Shown: piece by piece, positions 18,170-26,680 of the stretch
How the letters are laid out: every line of letters begins with the position of its first letter
Position numbering within the stretch: position 1 is the stretch's first letter
Assembly (NCBI RefSeq): GCF_032397745.1
Contig: NZ_CP135921.1
Location: forward strand, 3,522,501-3,586,500
DNA: 64,000 bases
Reading direction: 5' to 3'
Origin: Bradyrhizobium prioriisuperbiae
Lineage (GTDB): Bacteria > Pseudomonadota > Alphaproteobacteria > Rhizobiales > Xanthobacteraceae
Program-made: the position numbers and the translations under genes
The notes under the pieces: generated by a model
The model's input: only the letters and a program-made list of their open reading frames with translations
The model's database searches: none
Told to the model about the DNA's origin: nothing

Positions 18170-19489
18170 CGTTTCCGAGTCTTTCCAACGGCTTGTGCTT
18201 CGATCCATCCGAGGATCGTGCCCAATTCGCCGTGTAGGGTGGTGCGTTGGATCTTCGCCAACTCCGAGCGGTGGCCTTCGCCGCTGGCGCGGCGTTCGCG
18301 GTTGAGTCGGTTCATTTCCTCGGCGTAAGCGCGCATCGCCTCGGCGGCCATCTCCGGCGCCATCATGCGATCCTTGAGCCCGGCAAGCACACGCTGCTCA
18401 AGGTCACTCCGTGTGATCGTGCGGGTGTTCGCGCAGGAGCCATTGGTAACACGGGCCGAACAGGCATAACGGTCCTGACCGCGTAGCGAGCAGGGACCAC
18501 CGCAAACGCCGCAATGGATCAACCCGGAAAACAGCGCCTTCGGTCGGCGCAAGCCGTTCAGTCGGTTCGATTGCGCCTCTCGCATAGCCTCGGTGACGTT
18601 GACATACTTGTCCGCAATTTCGCCCTGACGCGCTTTTACCGCCTGCCAGAGGTCATCGTCGATAATCCTCAGTTCCGGAACCTCGGCGACGATCCACTCC
18701 GATTCCGCGTTCATGCGCGACACCCGCCGTCCAGTGCTCGGGTCTTTGACGTAACGCTGCCGGTTCCAGACCAGCCGGCCGACATACAGCTCGTTGTTGA
18801 TGAGGCCGGTGCCGCGCTTTACGTGTCCGCGGATCGTCGAGTCATTCCATAAATTCCCATCGGGACCGACGATACCTTCAGCATTTAGCGTTCTCGCGAT
18901 CGCGCGCGGGCTGATGCCAGATGCAAACTCCCTAAAAATGCGACGAGCAACAATTGCATGCGCTTCGTCGATCCCGCGATCGCCGCGGATTAGATCGCCG
19001 CGCTCATCTAGCTTTTTGACGACACGGTAGCCGTAGCAGAGGCCACCGCCGGACTTGCCGTCCTCGATGCGACCACGCAGGCCGCGATGGGTCTTCGCAG
19101 CAAGGTCCTTCAGGAATAGGGCGTTCATAGTGCCCTTGAGCCCAACGTGCAGCTCGCTGATTTCGCCCTCGGCCAGCGTGATGATCGGCACACCTGCAAA
19201 GCGGAGATGCTTGAACAGCGTGGCGACATCCGCCTGATCGCGACTGATGCGATCTAGCGCTTCCGCCAACACGACGTCGAATTGTTGGCGCTGAGCATCC
19301 TGCAAGAGCGTCTGGATGCCCGGCCGCAAAATCATGCTAGCGCCGGAAATTCCTGCATCCTTGTAAGTGCTGACGATCGCCCACTTCTCGCGCTCAGCCT
19401 TCTCGACGCATCGCGCTGATTGTCAGAGGAATAGCGAGCATACAGGGCAACGCGGGTCATCGGAGGCTTCCCCTTACATCCATTCGCAA

Positions 19490-19915
19490 TCAGCGGCGAA
19501 CCGCGCCGCTCTTGTTCTGTCGAGCGAGCTCGAGGAACCTGGCTTTGATCTGCGCGAACAAGCCGGGCGGAATAAAGCCATAACCGAACACGCCCGGCTT
19601 TCCCGGAATCGGTGAAAGACCGGCGTTCGGCCATTCGTCGATGTTGTGCTCGGATACGATGACCCAACTCCGCGCATCGTCGAGACCAATTGCCTGTTTG
19701 ACCTTCGCTGGGATCTCAATCCCGATCGTATCGCCATCGGGCGCCGTGTGGGTGATCGGCAACAGGACCAAAAAACGTGGCCTTGTCTGGCTGTCGCTCG
19801 CGGCGACGAGACAGGCCGGACGGTCCTTTCCCTGATCACGTCCCGCTGCGGCTTCATGGGTCCAAAGATAATCATAGCGGACGACGAAGCCCGGCTTAGG
19901 CTCAGGAAAGGCCAC
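19490..19915 (-). CDS. PemK/MazF-like toxin
   Basis: A 141-residue protein resembling MazF/PemK-type growth inhibitors, which cut RNA: PGFVVRYDYLW near the start, KDRPACLVAAS, PRFLVLLPITH, IPAKVKQAIGLDDARSWVIVSEHNIDEWP, and a C-terminal helix. It starts with GTG 9 bases after the stop codon of a Phd-type antitoxin gene, the standard toxin-antitoxin order. The central sequence is longer than in classic MazF, so the exact subfamily is uncertain. Confidence 0.75.
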   Translation of the reverse strand: MAFPEPKPGFVVRYDYLWTHEAAAGRDQGKDRPACLVAASDSQTRPRFLVLLPITHTAPDGDTIGIEIPAKVKQAIGLDDARSWVIVSEHNIDEWPNAGLSPIPGKPGVFGYGFIPPGLFAQIKARFLELARQNKSGAVRR

Positions 19916-19924
19916 TTGGCCGGC

Positions 19925-20179
19925 TCACTTGAGCAGTTCGTTGAGGGTGGCATGTTCAGGGTCCATCTCGGCCCGTTCAACAGCGTCGATCACCACCTGG
20001 GTCGCATCGACCGTTCGGTAGGTGCGCTTGGCGGCCGCCGTTAGCCAGTCATAATGTTCGGCCGACATCAGCACGAACTCCCGCCGGCCGTGGCGCGTAA
20101 TCTCTACGGGCTCTCGCTGAGCCTGATGCTGAAACTCGCCGAATTTGCGCTGGAATTCCAAGGCGCTGGTCTGAACCAT
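19925..20179 (-). CDS. Phd/YefM-type antitoxin
   Basis: An 84-residue antitoxin of the prevent-host-death family: SALEFQRKFGEFQHQAQREPVEITRHGRREFVLMSAEHYDWL is the typical N-terminal DNA-binding fold, followed by a C-terminal tail that would wrap the toxin. It directly precedes the toxin gene, and a strong promoter with a palindromic centre lies 38 bases upstream. Autorepression by the antitoxin is expected from the family. Confidence 0.85.
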   Translation of the reverse strand: MVQTSALEFQRKFGEFQHQAQREPVEITRHGRREFVLMSAEHYDWLTAAAKRTYRTVDATQVVIDAVERAEMDPEHATLNELLK

Positions 20180-20216
20180 GATGGGGTATCTCGTTTGGGC
20201 TGTTGATCAAGTCCGC

Positions 20217-20245
20217 ATTATACGTATAATACGGGCGCGCGTCAA
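20217..20245 (-). promoter_or_regulatory. consensus sigma-70-type promoter of the toxin-antitoxin pair
   Basis: On the minus strand TTGACG (20245-20240), a 17-base spacer and TATAAT (20222-20217). The -10 lies inside a 14-base palindrome ATTATACGTATAAT (20217-20230), a likely antitoxin operator. Confidence 0.8.
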
Positions 20246-20299
20246 CTGCTATCGATTATCATGGCGACTTTCCGCGCTTCATAATTTCAGCTGCTCCTT

Positions 20300-20476
20300 T
20301 TATTTTTTTCCGTTGCGGTGTCGTGGCTCGAACTCCTCGCGGGCTATCTGACGGCCAATCAGGCGGGCTAGGCGCAGGGTCGCGTCTTCGAACCGAACAC
20401 TAACCGCCAGGCCGGGTGCTTCCGGTGCGGCGGGAGCAAGCGGCTCAATCGGGGCCCTTTCGTTCTTTGCCGCCAT
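20300..20476 (-). CDS. small conserved-type hypothetical protein (58 aa)
   Basis: A 58-residue open frame (MAAKNERAPIEPLAPAAPEAPGL at the start, RQIAREEFEPRHRNGKK at the end). The N-terminus is Pro/Ala-rich and the C-terminus helical with charged residues. Third-position GC is high, as in real genes of this genome. It lies upstream of the toxin-antitoxin genes and the recombinase remnant on the same strand. I recall small frames of this kind beside serine recombinases in bradyrhizobia, but no function is known to me. Confidence 0.5.
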   Translation of the reverse strand: MAAKNERAPIEPLAPAAPEAPGLAVSVRFEDATLRLARLIGRQIAREEFEPRHRNGKK

Positions 20477-20640
20477 ATTCCCATGCCTCTAGCCAAATCG
20501 GATTATCGACATGGAAACCGACGCGTGCGAGGCGGGAAAGGGCGATCCAATGTTCGTGCGGGATTTGGATAGCTATGGCGTTGAAATCGGACGGGGGATT
20601 CAAAATACAATGAGATGATCGCAATCGTAATTGCGACTCC

Positions 20641-20695
20641 GAGCGTCCAGACTACGAATCTGAGGGTCGGACGTTCGAATCGTTCCGGGCGCGCC
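20641..20695 (+). pseudogene. 3' fragment of tRNA-Arg (anticodon ACG)
   Basis: The bases fold as the 3' part of a tRNA: anticodon stem CAGA/TCTG around CTACGAA (anticodon ACG), T arm GGACG-TTCGAAT-CGTTC, and acceptor strand CGGGCGC followed by GCC. The matching 5' acceptor GCGCCCG and D arm are missing. The final CCA is CCT. This looks like a tRNA piece displaced by integration. Confidence 0.75.
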
Positions 20696-21092
20696 TAGGG
20701 AGCGCCATAAAATTCAACGACTTAGAGCTGGTGCGGAGAAGTCGTCGAATATCCGTTGAATAAGCGTCGGCGAACGTTGGCGAACTCCGCCACAGTGATC
20801 CCGCCAGGCAGATTGGCGCGCATTGAGCCGACACTTCCGTCGAGATTCGAACGGCAGTGACAGGCGCAAAGATATGCAATCCGTCTCAAACGCGCGCGAG
20901 CGCTTGCGGCTGTTGACCGCGCTCTATTCGTTCCATGCGCGACGTCTACCGTACCGCAAAGCGAAGGCTTCCGCATCTTCGGTGGTGCGACCGCGTTCGG
21001 CGCGACAGGAAGAAGACCGCCCACGACGGCTCGACGATCCGAGCTTATATTTTCGTAAGTCGTGGTGTTTTGTCGGTTACGCGCGCCGGCCT
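20696..21092. other. non-coding or decayed stretch
   Basis: About 400 bases after the tRNA fragment. Short frames on both strands lack recognisable domains and good ribosome sites. It may hold remnants of mobile DNA, but nothing identifiable. Confidence 0.4.
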
Positions 21093-21950
21093 TTACGCAG
21101 CGTCGGGCGTCCGACGGGCCGCCGTCCGGAGATGCTCGTCGGCCAATTGACCGATGATCCGGTCCGCCAGGCGGTAGGCATGCACCCGGCGCTGTTGGCC
21201 CTCGGCATCGTCTCCGTCGTACGACGCCTTCCGGAGCAACTGCAGTGCGACGACGACCGGGTACTCCACGTCCGAGAACTGGACGGTGAACGCCGTCTGC
21301 CGGATGTAATGCAGCGCATCGAGGAGGTTCGCCGCATCCCGTTCGGGGCGCGGCGGCACCGCAGGCGTACGCAGCGCCTTCAGCTCATAGACCTCGTCGG
21401 CCAGCCGCATCCAATCGTCGCCCGCGACGAGCCGGGTATCCATCATCAAGGACACGTCCAACGCTGCGGGATCCACGGTCAGCGGCCCGTAGTCGACCGA
21501 CGCGAAATCGATCAGGATCGCGTCCGCGCCGGCGATGCGGACGTTGTTGCCGTGAAGGTCGCCATGCGTCGTTCCGTAGCGGTATCTGATCGCCGGCAGC
21601 GCCAGGAACTGCGCCTCGGCCTCTTCGACGTCTCGTCTCGCTCCGGGGCGCCCGGTATCCGAAGAATGAGAGCTACGCTTGAGATCCATCGCCCGCCGGA
21701 CGCCGGCCTGCGCGAACGCCCGAACTAGACTGCCGCTCGGCGCATCGAACGAATGCTCGCGCAGCTAGCCCAGAAACACGTTTTCGTAGGGCCTGACTTC
21801 TGCAGGAGCGGCGGCCAACGCGGCGCGCATCGACGCGTTGGTGTGCCAGCCCAGGCCCCGGGCGAGGGCTTCGACCTGTGGGACGATTTGACGTCCGAGA
21901 GCGATGCCCGCAGGGCATCCTCTAATCGTCACGACGTGCATTCCAACCAT
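21093..21950 (-). pseudogene. phosphotransferase/kinase-like protein with in-frame stop
   Basis: The 3' part encodes a kinase-fold protein with the APH-type loop THGDLHGNNVRI and the metal motif ILIDFASVDYGPLTVDPAALD, followed by helices. The reading frame continues upstream without a shift to an ATG at 21950, but a TAG at 21765-21767 interrupts it after RPYENVFLG. The shorter part could start at an ATG at 21689, lacking the nucleotide-binding N-terminal lobe. It resembles kinase-like domains in predicted signalling or conflict proteins. Probably inactive. Confidence 0.6.
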
Positions 21951-22050
21951 CCGCAGATTTCATTCCGGTCGACGTTCAGGATATGATAATTTTGGTGCGG
22001 TCTGTCGCGTCCGTCCTTCTATTGCGGATATGCTCAGTCCGCTTTCGGGA

Positions 22051-23034
22051 CTATGGATCGTTTCGATGAAACCTGGCTCGATACTCGTGCGGTAACACGT
22101 TCAGTCGCCGGCGAAAGGCGCGTCGCAGGTGCTCTTCGCTCTGGAAGCCGGCGCGAGTCGCGATTTCCTTGATGCCGACGTTGGACTCTTCCAAAGCTCT
22201 GCGGGCGGCTTCGACGCGAAATTCCTCGACGGCCTTCCCGGGTGACCGACCCGTTCTTTGTCGGAAAACGCGGGCGAATGTGCGGGGGCTCATTCCGGCC
22301 TTCTCGGCGAGGCGCTCTACGCGCAAATCGCGTCCCAGGTTGCCTTGTATCCATGTCGAGATTTCTTCGAACGATCTATCGTCGGCGGACTGCACCGAAA
22401 GAGGTACGCTGAACTGAGCCTGTCCCCCGGGTCGTTTTAGAAACACGACCAGCCGGCGTGCTACCCTCATCGCTTCGCGGTGGCCAAGATCGTCTTCCAG
22501 CAGGCTGAGTGCCAGATCGATGCCCGCGGTGACGCCCGCCGATGTCCAAATTCCCCGGTCGTGCACAAACACCGGGTCGACCAAAACGGAAATTTCCGGA
22601 TGTCGGGCACCAAGCAGTTCGCAAGAACCCCAATGGGTTGTCGCTTTTCGTCCGCTCAGCAAACCGGCTGCCGCCAAAACGAAGGTGCCCGTACAGACCG
22701 AACAGACACGCCTTACGTTCGGCGACGCTGCGTGCAACCATTCAATGAGCCGGGGGTCGGCAGCGGCACGGTGAACTCCAGGTCCGCCGCCAACGAATAA
22801 TGTGTCGATATCGGTCGGATCACAGTCGGCAACGGGTGTCGTCATCAGTTCCAAGCCTGCCGAGATCCTTATCCGTCCTCCCTTCGACGAGCAAATCTGC
22901 CAAACATACGGCGCGTGCTTACGTTCATAAGTTTCGCAAGCTAATTCAAAGACTTGCATGGGGCCGGCGAAGTCGAGCAGCAAGGCGTCCTCGAACAGCA
23001 CGAAAACCAGGCGTCGGGGAGAAGATGATGTCAT
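22051..23034 (-). CDS. GlxA-type AraC regulator with DJ-1/PfpI domain
   Basis: A 327-residue regulator. Residues about 8-190 form a DJ-1/PfpI-like domain with the elbow Cys in SVCTGTFVLAAAGLL; residues about 215-320 form an AraC DNA-binding domain (LRVERLAEKAGMSPRTFARVFRQRTGRSPGKAVEEFR and IKEIATRAGFQSEEHLRRAFRRRL). Such proteins activate catabolic genes, often for nitrogen compounds. It is divergent from a gene for a free-standing DJ-1/PfpI protein, sharing a 92-base promoter region, so it probably controls that gene. Confidence 0.9.
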   Translation of the reverse strand: MTSSSPRRLVFVLFEDALLLDFAGPMQVFELACETYERKHAPYVWQICSSKGGRIRISAGLELMTTPVADCDPTDIDTLFVGGGPGVHRAAADPRLIEWLHAASPNVRRVCSVCTGTFVLAAAGLLSGRKATTHWGSCELLGARHPEISVLVDPVFVHDRGIWTSAGVTAGIDLALSLLEDDLGHREAMRVARRLVVFLKRPGGQAQFSVPLSVQSADDRSFEEISTWIQGNLGRDLRVERLAEKAGMSPRTFARVFRQRTGRSPGKAVEEFRVEAARRALEESNVGIKEIATRAGFQSEEHLRRAFRRRLNVLPHEYRARFHRNDP

Positions 23035-23126
23035 GATCAGCCTTGGCAGAAATTGCGTGTATTATGACATTTCGGCAAACCCGCTGGACTGTCAACGTCG
23101 CTCCGCTCCAACCCGCGAGGTGACAG

Positions 23127-23834
23127 ATGTCCAGCAAGCCAATCGAGATCGGTATCGTTTTTTTCCCCGGAATGACTCAGCTCGATGTCACGGGACCTTT
23201 CGAAGTGTTGGCTCGCTTGCCAAATGCTCGCGTTCATCTCTTGTGGAAGCGCATCGAACCGGTGATCAGCGATGTCGGCCTTCCGTTGCTGCCGACCACC
23301 ACGTTCAGCGACTGTCCGGATTTGGACATTTTCTGCATCGGCGGCGGCCCTGGCATGACGTCGATCATGGACGATGATGAGGTCATCGCGTTTGTTCGCG
23401 AGAAAGGAGGCGCGGCGCGCTTCGTCACCTCAATCTGTGCCGGCTGTCTGATCCTCGGTGCTGCGGGGTTGCTCACGGGTTATAAGTCTGCGTGCCATTG
23501 GCTGATGCGGGACATGCTCGCATGCTTCGGGGCGATCGCGGTTCACAAGCGTGTTGTTGTCGATCGCAACCGCATTTCCGGCGGCGGCGTTACAGCTGGC
23601 GTCGACTTTGCCTTCCAGGTCGCCGCGGAGGTCTGCGGTGAGGACGTCGCCAAACGGCTTCAACTTTTCCTCGAATATCAACCGGAGCCACCGTTCGACA
23701 TCACGGTGCAGAATGCTCCTCCCGAACTGCTGGCAAAGCTTCGCTCCGATTCCGTTCCTTGGCTCCGTGACCGTCAAGCAGCAGTTGATCGCGCGGCCAG
23801 GAAGCTTGCATCCCGGGAAACCGTATCGGCTTAA
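23127..23834 (+). CDS. DJ-1/PfpI family protein, isonitrile hydratase-like
   Basis: A 235-residue enzyme that closely follows the layout of Pseudomonas isonitrile hydratase as I recall it (isonitrile to N-substituted formamide): IGIVFFPGMTQLDVTGPFEVLA with Asp20, the nucleophile elbow TSICAGCLILGAAGLLTG with Cys104, HWLMRDMLACFGAIAVHKRVV, and GGGVTAGVDFAFQVAAE. The residue after the nucleophile is Ala where I recall Thr in the characterised enzyme, so activity could differ. It is divergent from the GlxA-type regulator and followed by a binding-protein gene. Confidence 0.85.
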   Translation: MSSKPIEIGIVFFPGMTQLDVTGPFEVLARLPNARVHLLWKRIEPVISDVGLPLLPTTTFSDCPDLDIFCIGGGPGMTSIMDDDEVIAFVREKGGAARFVTSICAGCLILGAAGLLTGYKSACHWLMRDMLACFGAIAVHKRVVVDRNRISGGGVTAGVDFAFQVAAEVCGEDVAKRLQLFLEYQPEPPFDITVQNAPPELLAKLRSDSVPWLRDRQAAVDRAARKLASRETVSA

Positions 23835-23983
23835 GCGCTCAATCGAGCTCCGATATCGGCGTGCGGCAATCAAGTGTCGTGCGCCAGATGGTCTCGAGGA
23901 TCGCGTCCTGCGATTCAGATCCGGAACGCTCCTCACCAGCAAATCACGAGCACAATGAGAGGCTTTATGTCGAGGGCAGTCGA

Positions 23984-25246
23984 ATGACGTGTGGAATGAG
24001 CTTGAATGTGTTGCCAGGGCGTTGCCCGAAGCGAGCCCAAAGCAGGCTCGTACTCTTTTTTGCGCTGGCGACAATACTAATCGCTCCTCAGGCGCTCGCT
24101 GCCGAGTTCTCGGATGGTGTCGTCCGGATCGGCATCATCAACGACCAGGCAGGACCATTGTCGGATTCGAATGGCCGGGGATCCGTTATCGCTGCGAAAT
24201 TGGCAGCAGAAGACTTTCAGAAGACATCACCGTCGATCAAGGTCGATATCATATCGGCGGACCACCAGAACAAAGCAGATATCGGCGTAGGTATTGTTCG
24301 CAAGTGGTTCGACGTAGATGGCGTCGACATGGTCGCTGATGTGGGTAACTCGGCGGTTGGATTGGCAATTCAATCGATAGCTCGAGACAAGAACAAGATC
24401 GTCATTTATTCATCAGTTGCCACGACCGAACTGACTGGCAAGCAGTGTGCCAAAACGGGTCTCGCTTGGCTTCACGATTCCTACAATCTGGTTGCCGGTC
24501 CCATTCGCACGCTTGTCTCGCAGGGATACGATACCTGGTTCTTTATCGCGGCCGACTACGCGTTTGGAAAGAACATGGTTTTGGAATCGCAGCGCGCGCT
24601 TGCGGCCGCAGGCGGCAAGTCGTTGGGCGCGGTGTTTCACCCGCTCGGAAATGCCGACTATAGCTCGTTTCTTCTGCAAGCCCAGGCGTCGGGCGCCAAG
24701 GTCGTCGCCTTTGCGAATGCTGGAGAGCAGCTTGTAACTTCGATGAAGCAATGGAACGAATTCGGCATGAATGTTGGGCCTCAGAAGCCCGTAGCCGAGT
24801 TAATGTTCATCACCGATGTGCACGCCATGGGTCCGGAAACGAGCAAGGGCCTGACCAGCTTGACCGCGTGGTATTGGGCACGAAATGACGAGACAAGAGC
24901 CTTTTCTCAGCGCTTCTACAAGCTGCACGGGGCGATGCCGACGGAACCCCAAGCAGCCGTCTATTCTGGCGTGTTTCACTATCTGAAATCCGTCGTTGCC
25001 GCTGGCACAGACGCCACAGACTCGGTTCTAGAAAAGATGCGCTCGACACCGGTCGACGATTTCTACGCGAGAGGGGCAAAGATCCGCGAGGACGGAAAGC
25101 TGATTCACGATTTCTATCTCGTTCAGGTTAAGGAGCCGTCCGCGATAACGGCTCTTTGGGAATACTATAACGTTTTGAAAACTGTCTCGAGCACGGATGC
25201 CTACCTGCCCTTAGCCGATAGTGAATGCCCGTTGGTCAAGAAGTAG
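23984..25246 (+). CDS. ABC substrate-binding protein, branched-chain amino acid/amide type (orphan)
   Basis: A 420-residue periplasmic binding protein of the LivJ/AmiC group with a signal peptide (VLFFALATILIAPQALAAE). The mature part begins EFSDGVVRIGIINDQAGPLSDSNGRGS. It has the usual two-lobe pattern (WLHDSYNLVAGPIRTLVSQGYDTWFFIAADYAFGK). No permease or ATPase is adjacent; the nearest Liv-type set is at 54382-57566. The ATG at 23984 follows GAGGGC. The ligand is unknown; context (isonitrile hydratase-like and creatininase) suggests an amide or N-rich compound. Confidence 0.88.
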   Translation: MTCGMSLNVLPGRCPKRAQSRLVLFFALATILIAPQALAAEFSDGVVRIGIINDQAGPLSDSNGRGSVIAAKLAAEDFQKTSPSIKVDIISADHQNKADIGVGIVRKWFDVDGVDMVADVGNSAVGLAIQSIARDKNKIVIYSSVATTELTGKQCAKTGLAWLHDSYNLVAGPIRTLVSQGYDTWFFIAADYAFGKNMVLESQRALAAAGGKSLGAVFHPLGNADYSSFLLQAQASGAKVVAFANAGEQLVTSMKQWNEFGMNVGPQKPVAELMFITDVHAMGPETSKGLTSLTAWYWARNDETRAFSQRFYKLHGAMPTEPQAAVYSGVFHYLKSVVAAGTDATDSVLEKMRSTPVDDFYARGAKIREDGKLIHDFYLVQVKEPSAITALWEYYNVLKTVSSTDAYLPLADSECPLVKK

Positions 25247-25263
25247 TAGGGTGGATATCTTCT

Positions 25264-26055
25264 ATGGCCGAGATCAACTGGAGTCGCCTGAACGCGCAAG
25301 CGTTAAGGGCGCTGGCGGCCCAGGACGCTGTAGTTCTCTTGCCGGTAGGATCTACCGAACAGCACGGTCCCCACCTCCCGACAGGAGTGGACGACATGCT
25401 TGTGACGGCGGTGTGCCGTCGAACGGCCCAACTATTGTTGTCCGACATCCCTGTGGTGGTAGCGCCAACCGTGTGGTGCGGACTCGCTGACCACCATCTA
25501 TCGTTCGGCGGAACGTTTTCGCTCAGCCTCCAAACGTATCATGCGCTGCTTCGCGATCTGTGCCGCTCTATCCTTAATGCAGGGTTCCGAAAAGTGGTGC
25601 TCGTTAATGGGCATGCAGGCAACATCGCCGGCCTCGCCGCAATATCCGCGGACTTGACACGTGAGCTTAACGTGCCAATTGCGACGGTGACCTATTTCAT
25701 GGTTGCGCCAAATGAGATCGCGAGCTTGTTGGAGGACCAGAAGGGCCTCATGCACGCCTGTGAGGCAGAAACTTCCATGATGATGGTAGTCGCGCCAGAG
25801 CTAATCGACATGGCGCGGTGTTCAGAGGCACAGGGTCCGTCCTTCGATGTTGCCGCCTCTCTCTTGCCTACGCTCAGACGTTTTATTCCATTTGATGAGG
25901 TAACCAGCTCGGGCGTCGCCGGCGATGCAAGGCGCAGCTCGAGCCTCAAAGGCGAGGCTCTACTGGGGGCTTGTGCAAGTGCGTTAGCCGAGAGTTTGAA
26001 GGGCGGGGAACCTTGGCAGACAGCGGCATTTCCGTTCGGTGCGGCAAAGCGCTAA
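25264..26055 (+). CDS. creatininase family amidohydrolase
   Basis: A 263-residue enzyme of the creatininase fold, which opens cyclic amides or removes formyl/amide groups. Metal ligands are visible in PVGSTEQHGPHLPTGVD (Glu, His, Asp), VNGHAGN (His) and HACEAETSM (Glu). It starts 17 bases after the binding-protein gene, so it is in the same operon. The pairing with a binding protein suggests import and hydrolysis of the same class of compound; the identity of the substrate is not visible. Confidence 0.88.
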   Translation: MAEINWSRLNAQALRALAAQDAVVLLPVGSTEQHGPHLPTGVDDMLVTAVCRRTAQLLLSDIPVVVAPTVWCGLADHHLSFGGTFSLSLQTYHALLRDLCRSILNAGFRKVVLVNGHAGNIAGLAAISADLTRELNVPIATVTYFMVAPNEIASLLEDQKGLMHACEAETSMMMVVAPELIDMARCSEAQGPSFDVAASLLPTLRRFIPFDEVTSSGVAGDARRSSSLKGEALLGACASALAESLKGGEPWQTAAFPFGAAKR

Positions 26056-26680
26056 AATTTTAAGATCGATGTTGATCGTTGTCCTCCTGGGCTTTCCGTC
26101 TGTATTGCTAATAGGGTACCGGACGACGGTAATTGCGGAAGCAAGGGGCGGGGCGACGCCAGTCGGTATGGGCGAAGATGCCTTAAGCATGATAACGACA
26201 TTGGCCAGAGCGATCGGGTAGGCACACAATGGCACACGACCGCTGCGCGCGCACAAGTCACTGAGCGCGATTTGGTGCAGATGGCGCGCCATTCAGAATA
26301 AAACTGCGAACTCGTATACCATTGAAATCATTATATAAAATTGACCTTCTTTCACGGCGACTGCCTGACATGAGAGGAAACCGATCTAACGAATCTGCTT
26401 CCCGCGCAGTAGAGCGTGACTAACATCGGGTTGCCCAAGGGCAAATCGTTACCCGCGCCTCAGAAATTATCGCCGAACGAGACGATGGTAGGGTCGATCG
26501 GTGCCGAGTCCGCGCGATACGCCCGATGGCGTCTCTCGAATAGCCTATCCACAACCAAGAAATTTGCGAAGTTACGAGGGGCTGCGACCGGCTTAGACTC
26601 GTATGGGTGCCGTGGTCCGGCCACCCGGCACCCTCCAATCTTCACCGAGCCAGAATATAGAGCCGTCGAAAGCGTCGAAC
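26056..26680. other. intergenic stretch without a recognised gene
   Basis: About 625 bases between the creatininase and monooxygenase genes. A short frame running on from about 26068 encodes a hydrophobic start (LIVVLLGFPSVLL) but has no support. An AT-rich patch near 26320-26345 could carry a promoter for the monooxygenase gene. Confidence 0.45.

Larger units (their letters stand above)
18061..19463 (-). pseudogene. large serine recombinase, disrupted near N-terminus
   Basis: A large serine recombinase or integrase gene. The N-terminus MTRVALYARYSSDNQRDAS (with the catalytic Ser region) begins at 19463, but a small deletion and frame change about 19400-19420 removes the expected IEDQ segment. 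The correct frame resumes at AEREKWAIVSTYKDAGISGASMILRPGIQ. Downstream are the resolvase core (DRISRDQAD), the recombinase domain, and a zinc-ribbon (CGVCGGPCSLRG with ACSARVTNGSCANTRT). The last codons cross the tRNA-like repeat at 18117-18128, encoding VVAG. It is probably unable to catalyse excision. Confidence 0.85.

Noticed and set aside
26056..26680. Possible small membrane protein after the creatininase gene
   Set aside because: No ribosome site, no recognisable family, and a short frame in a low-information region.
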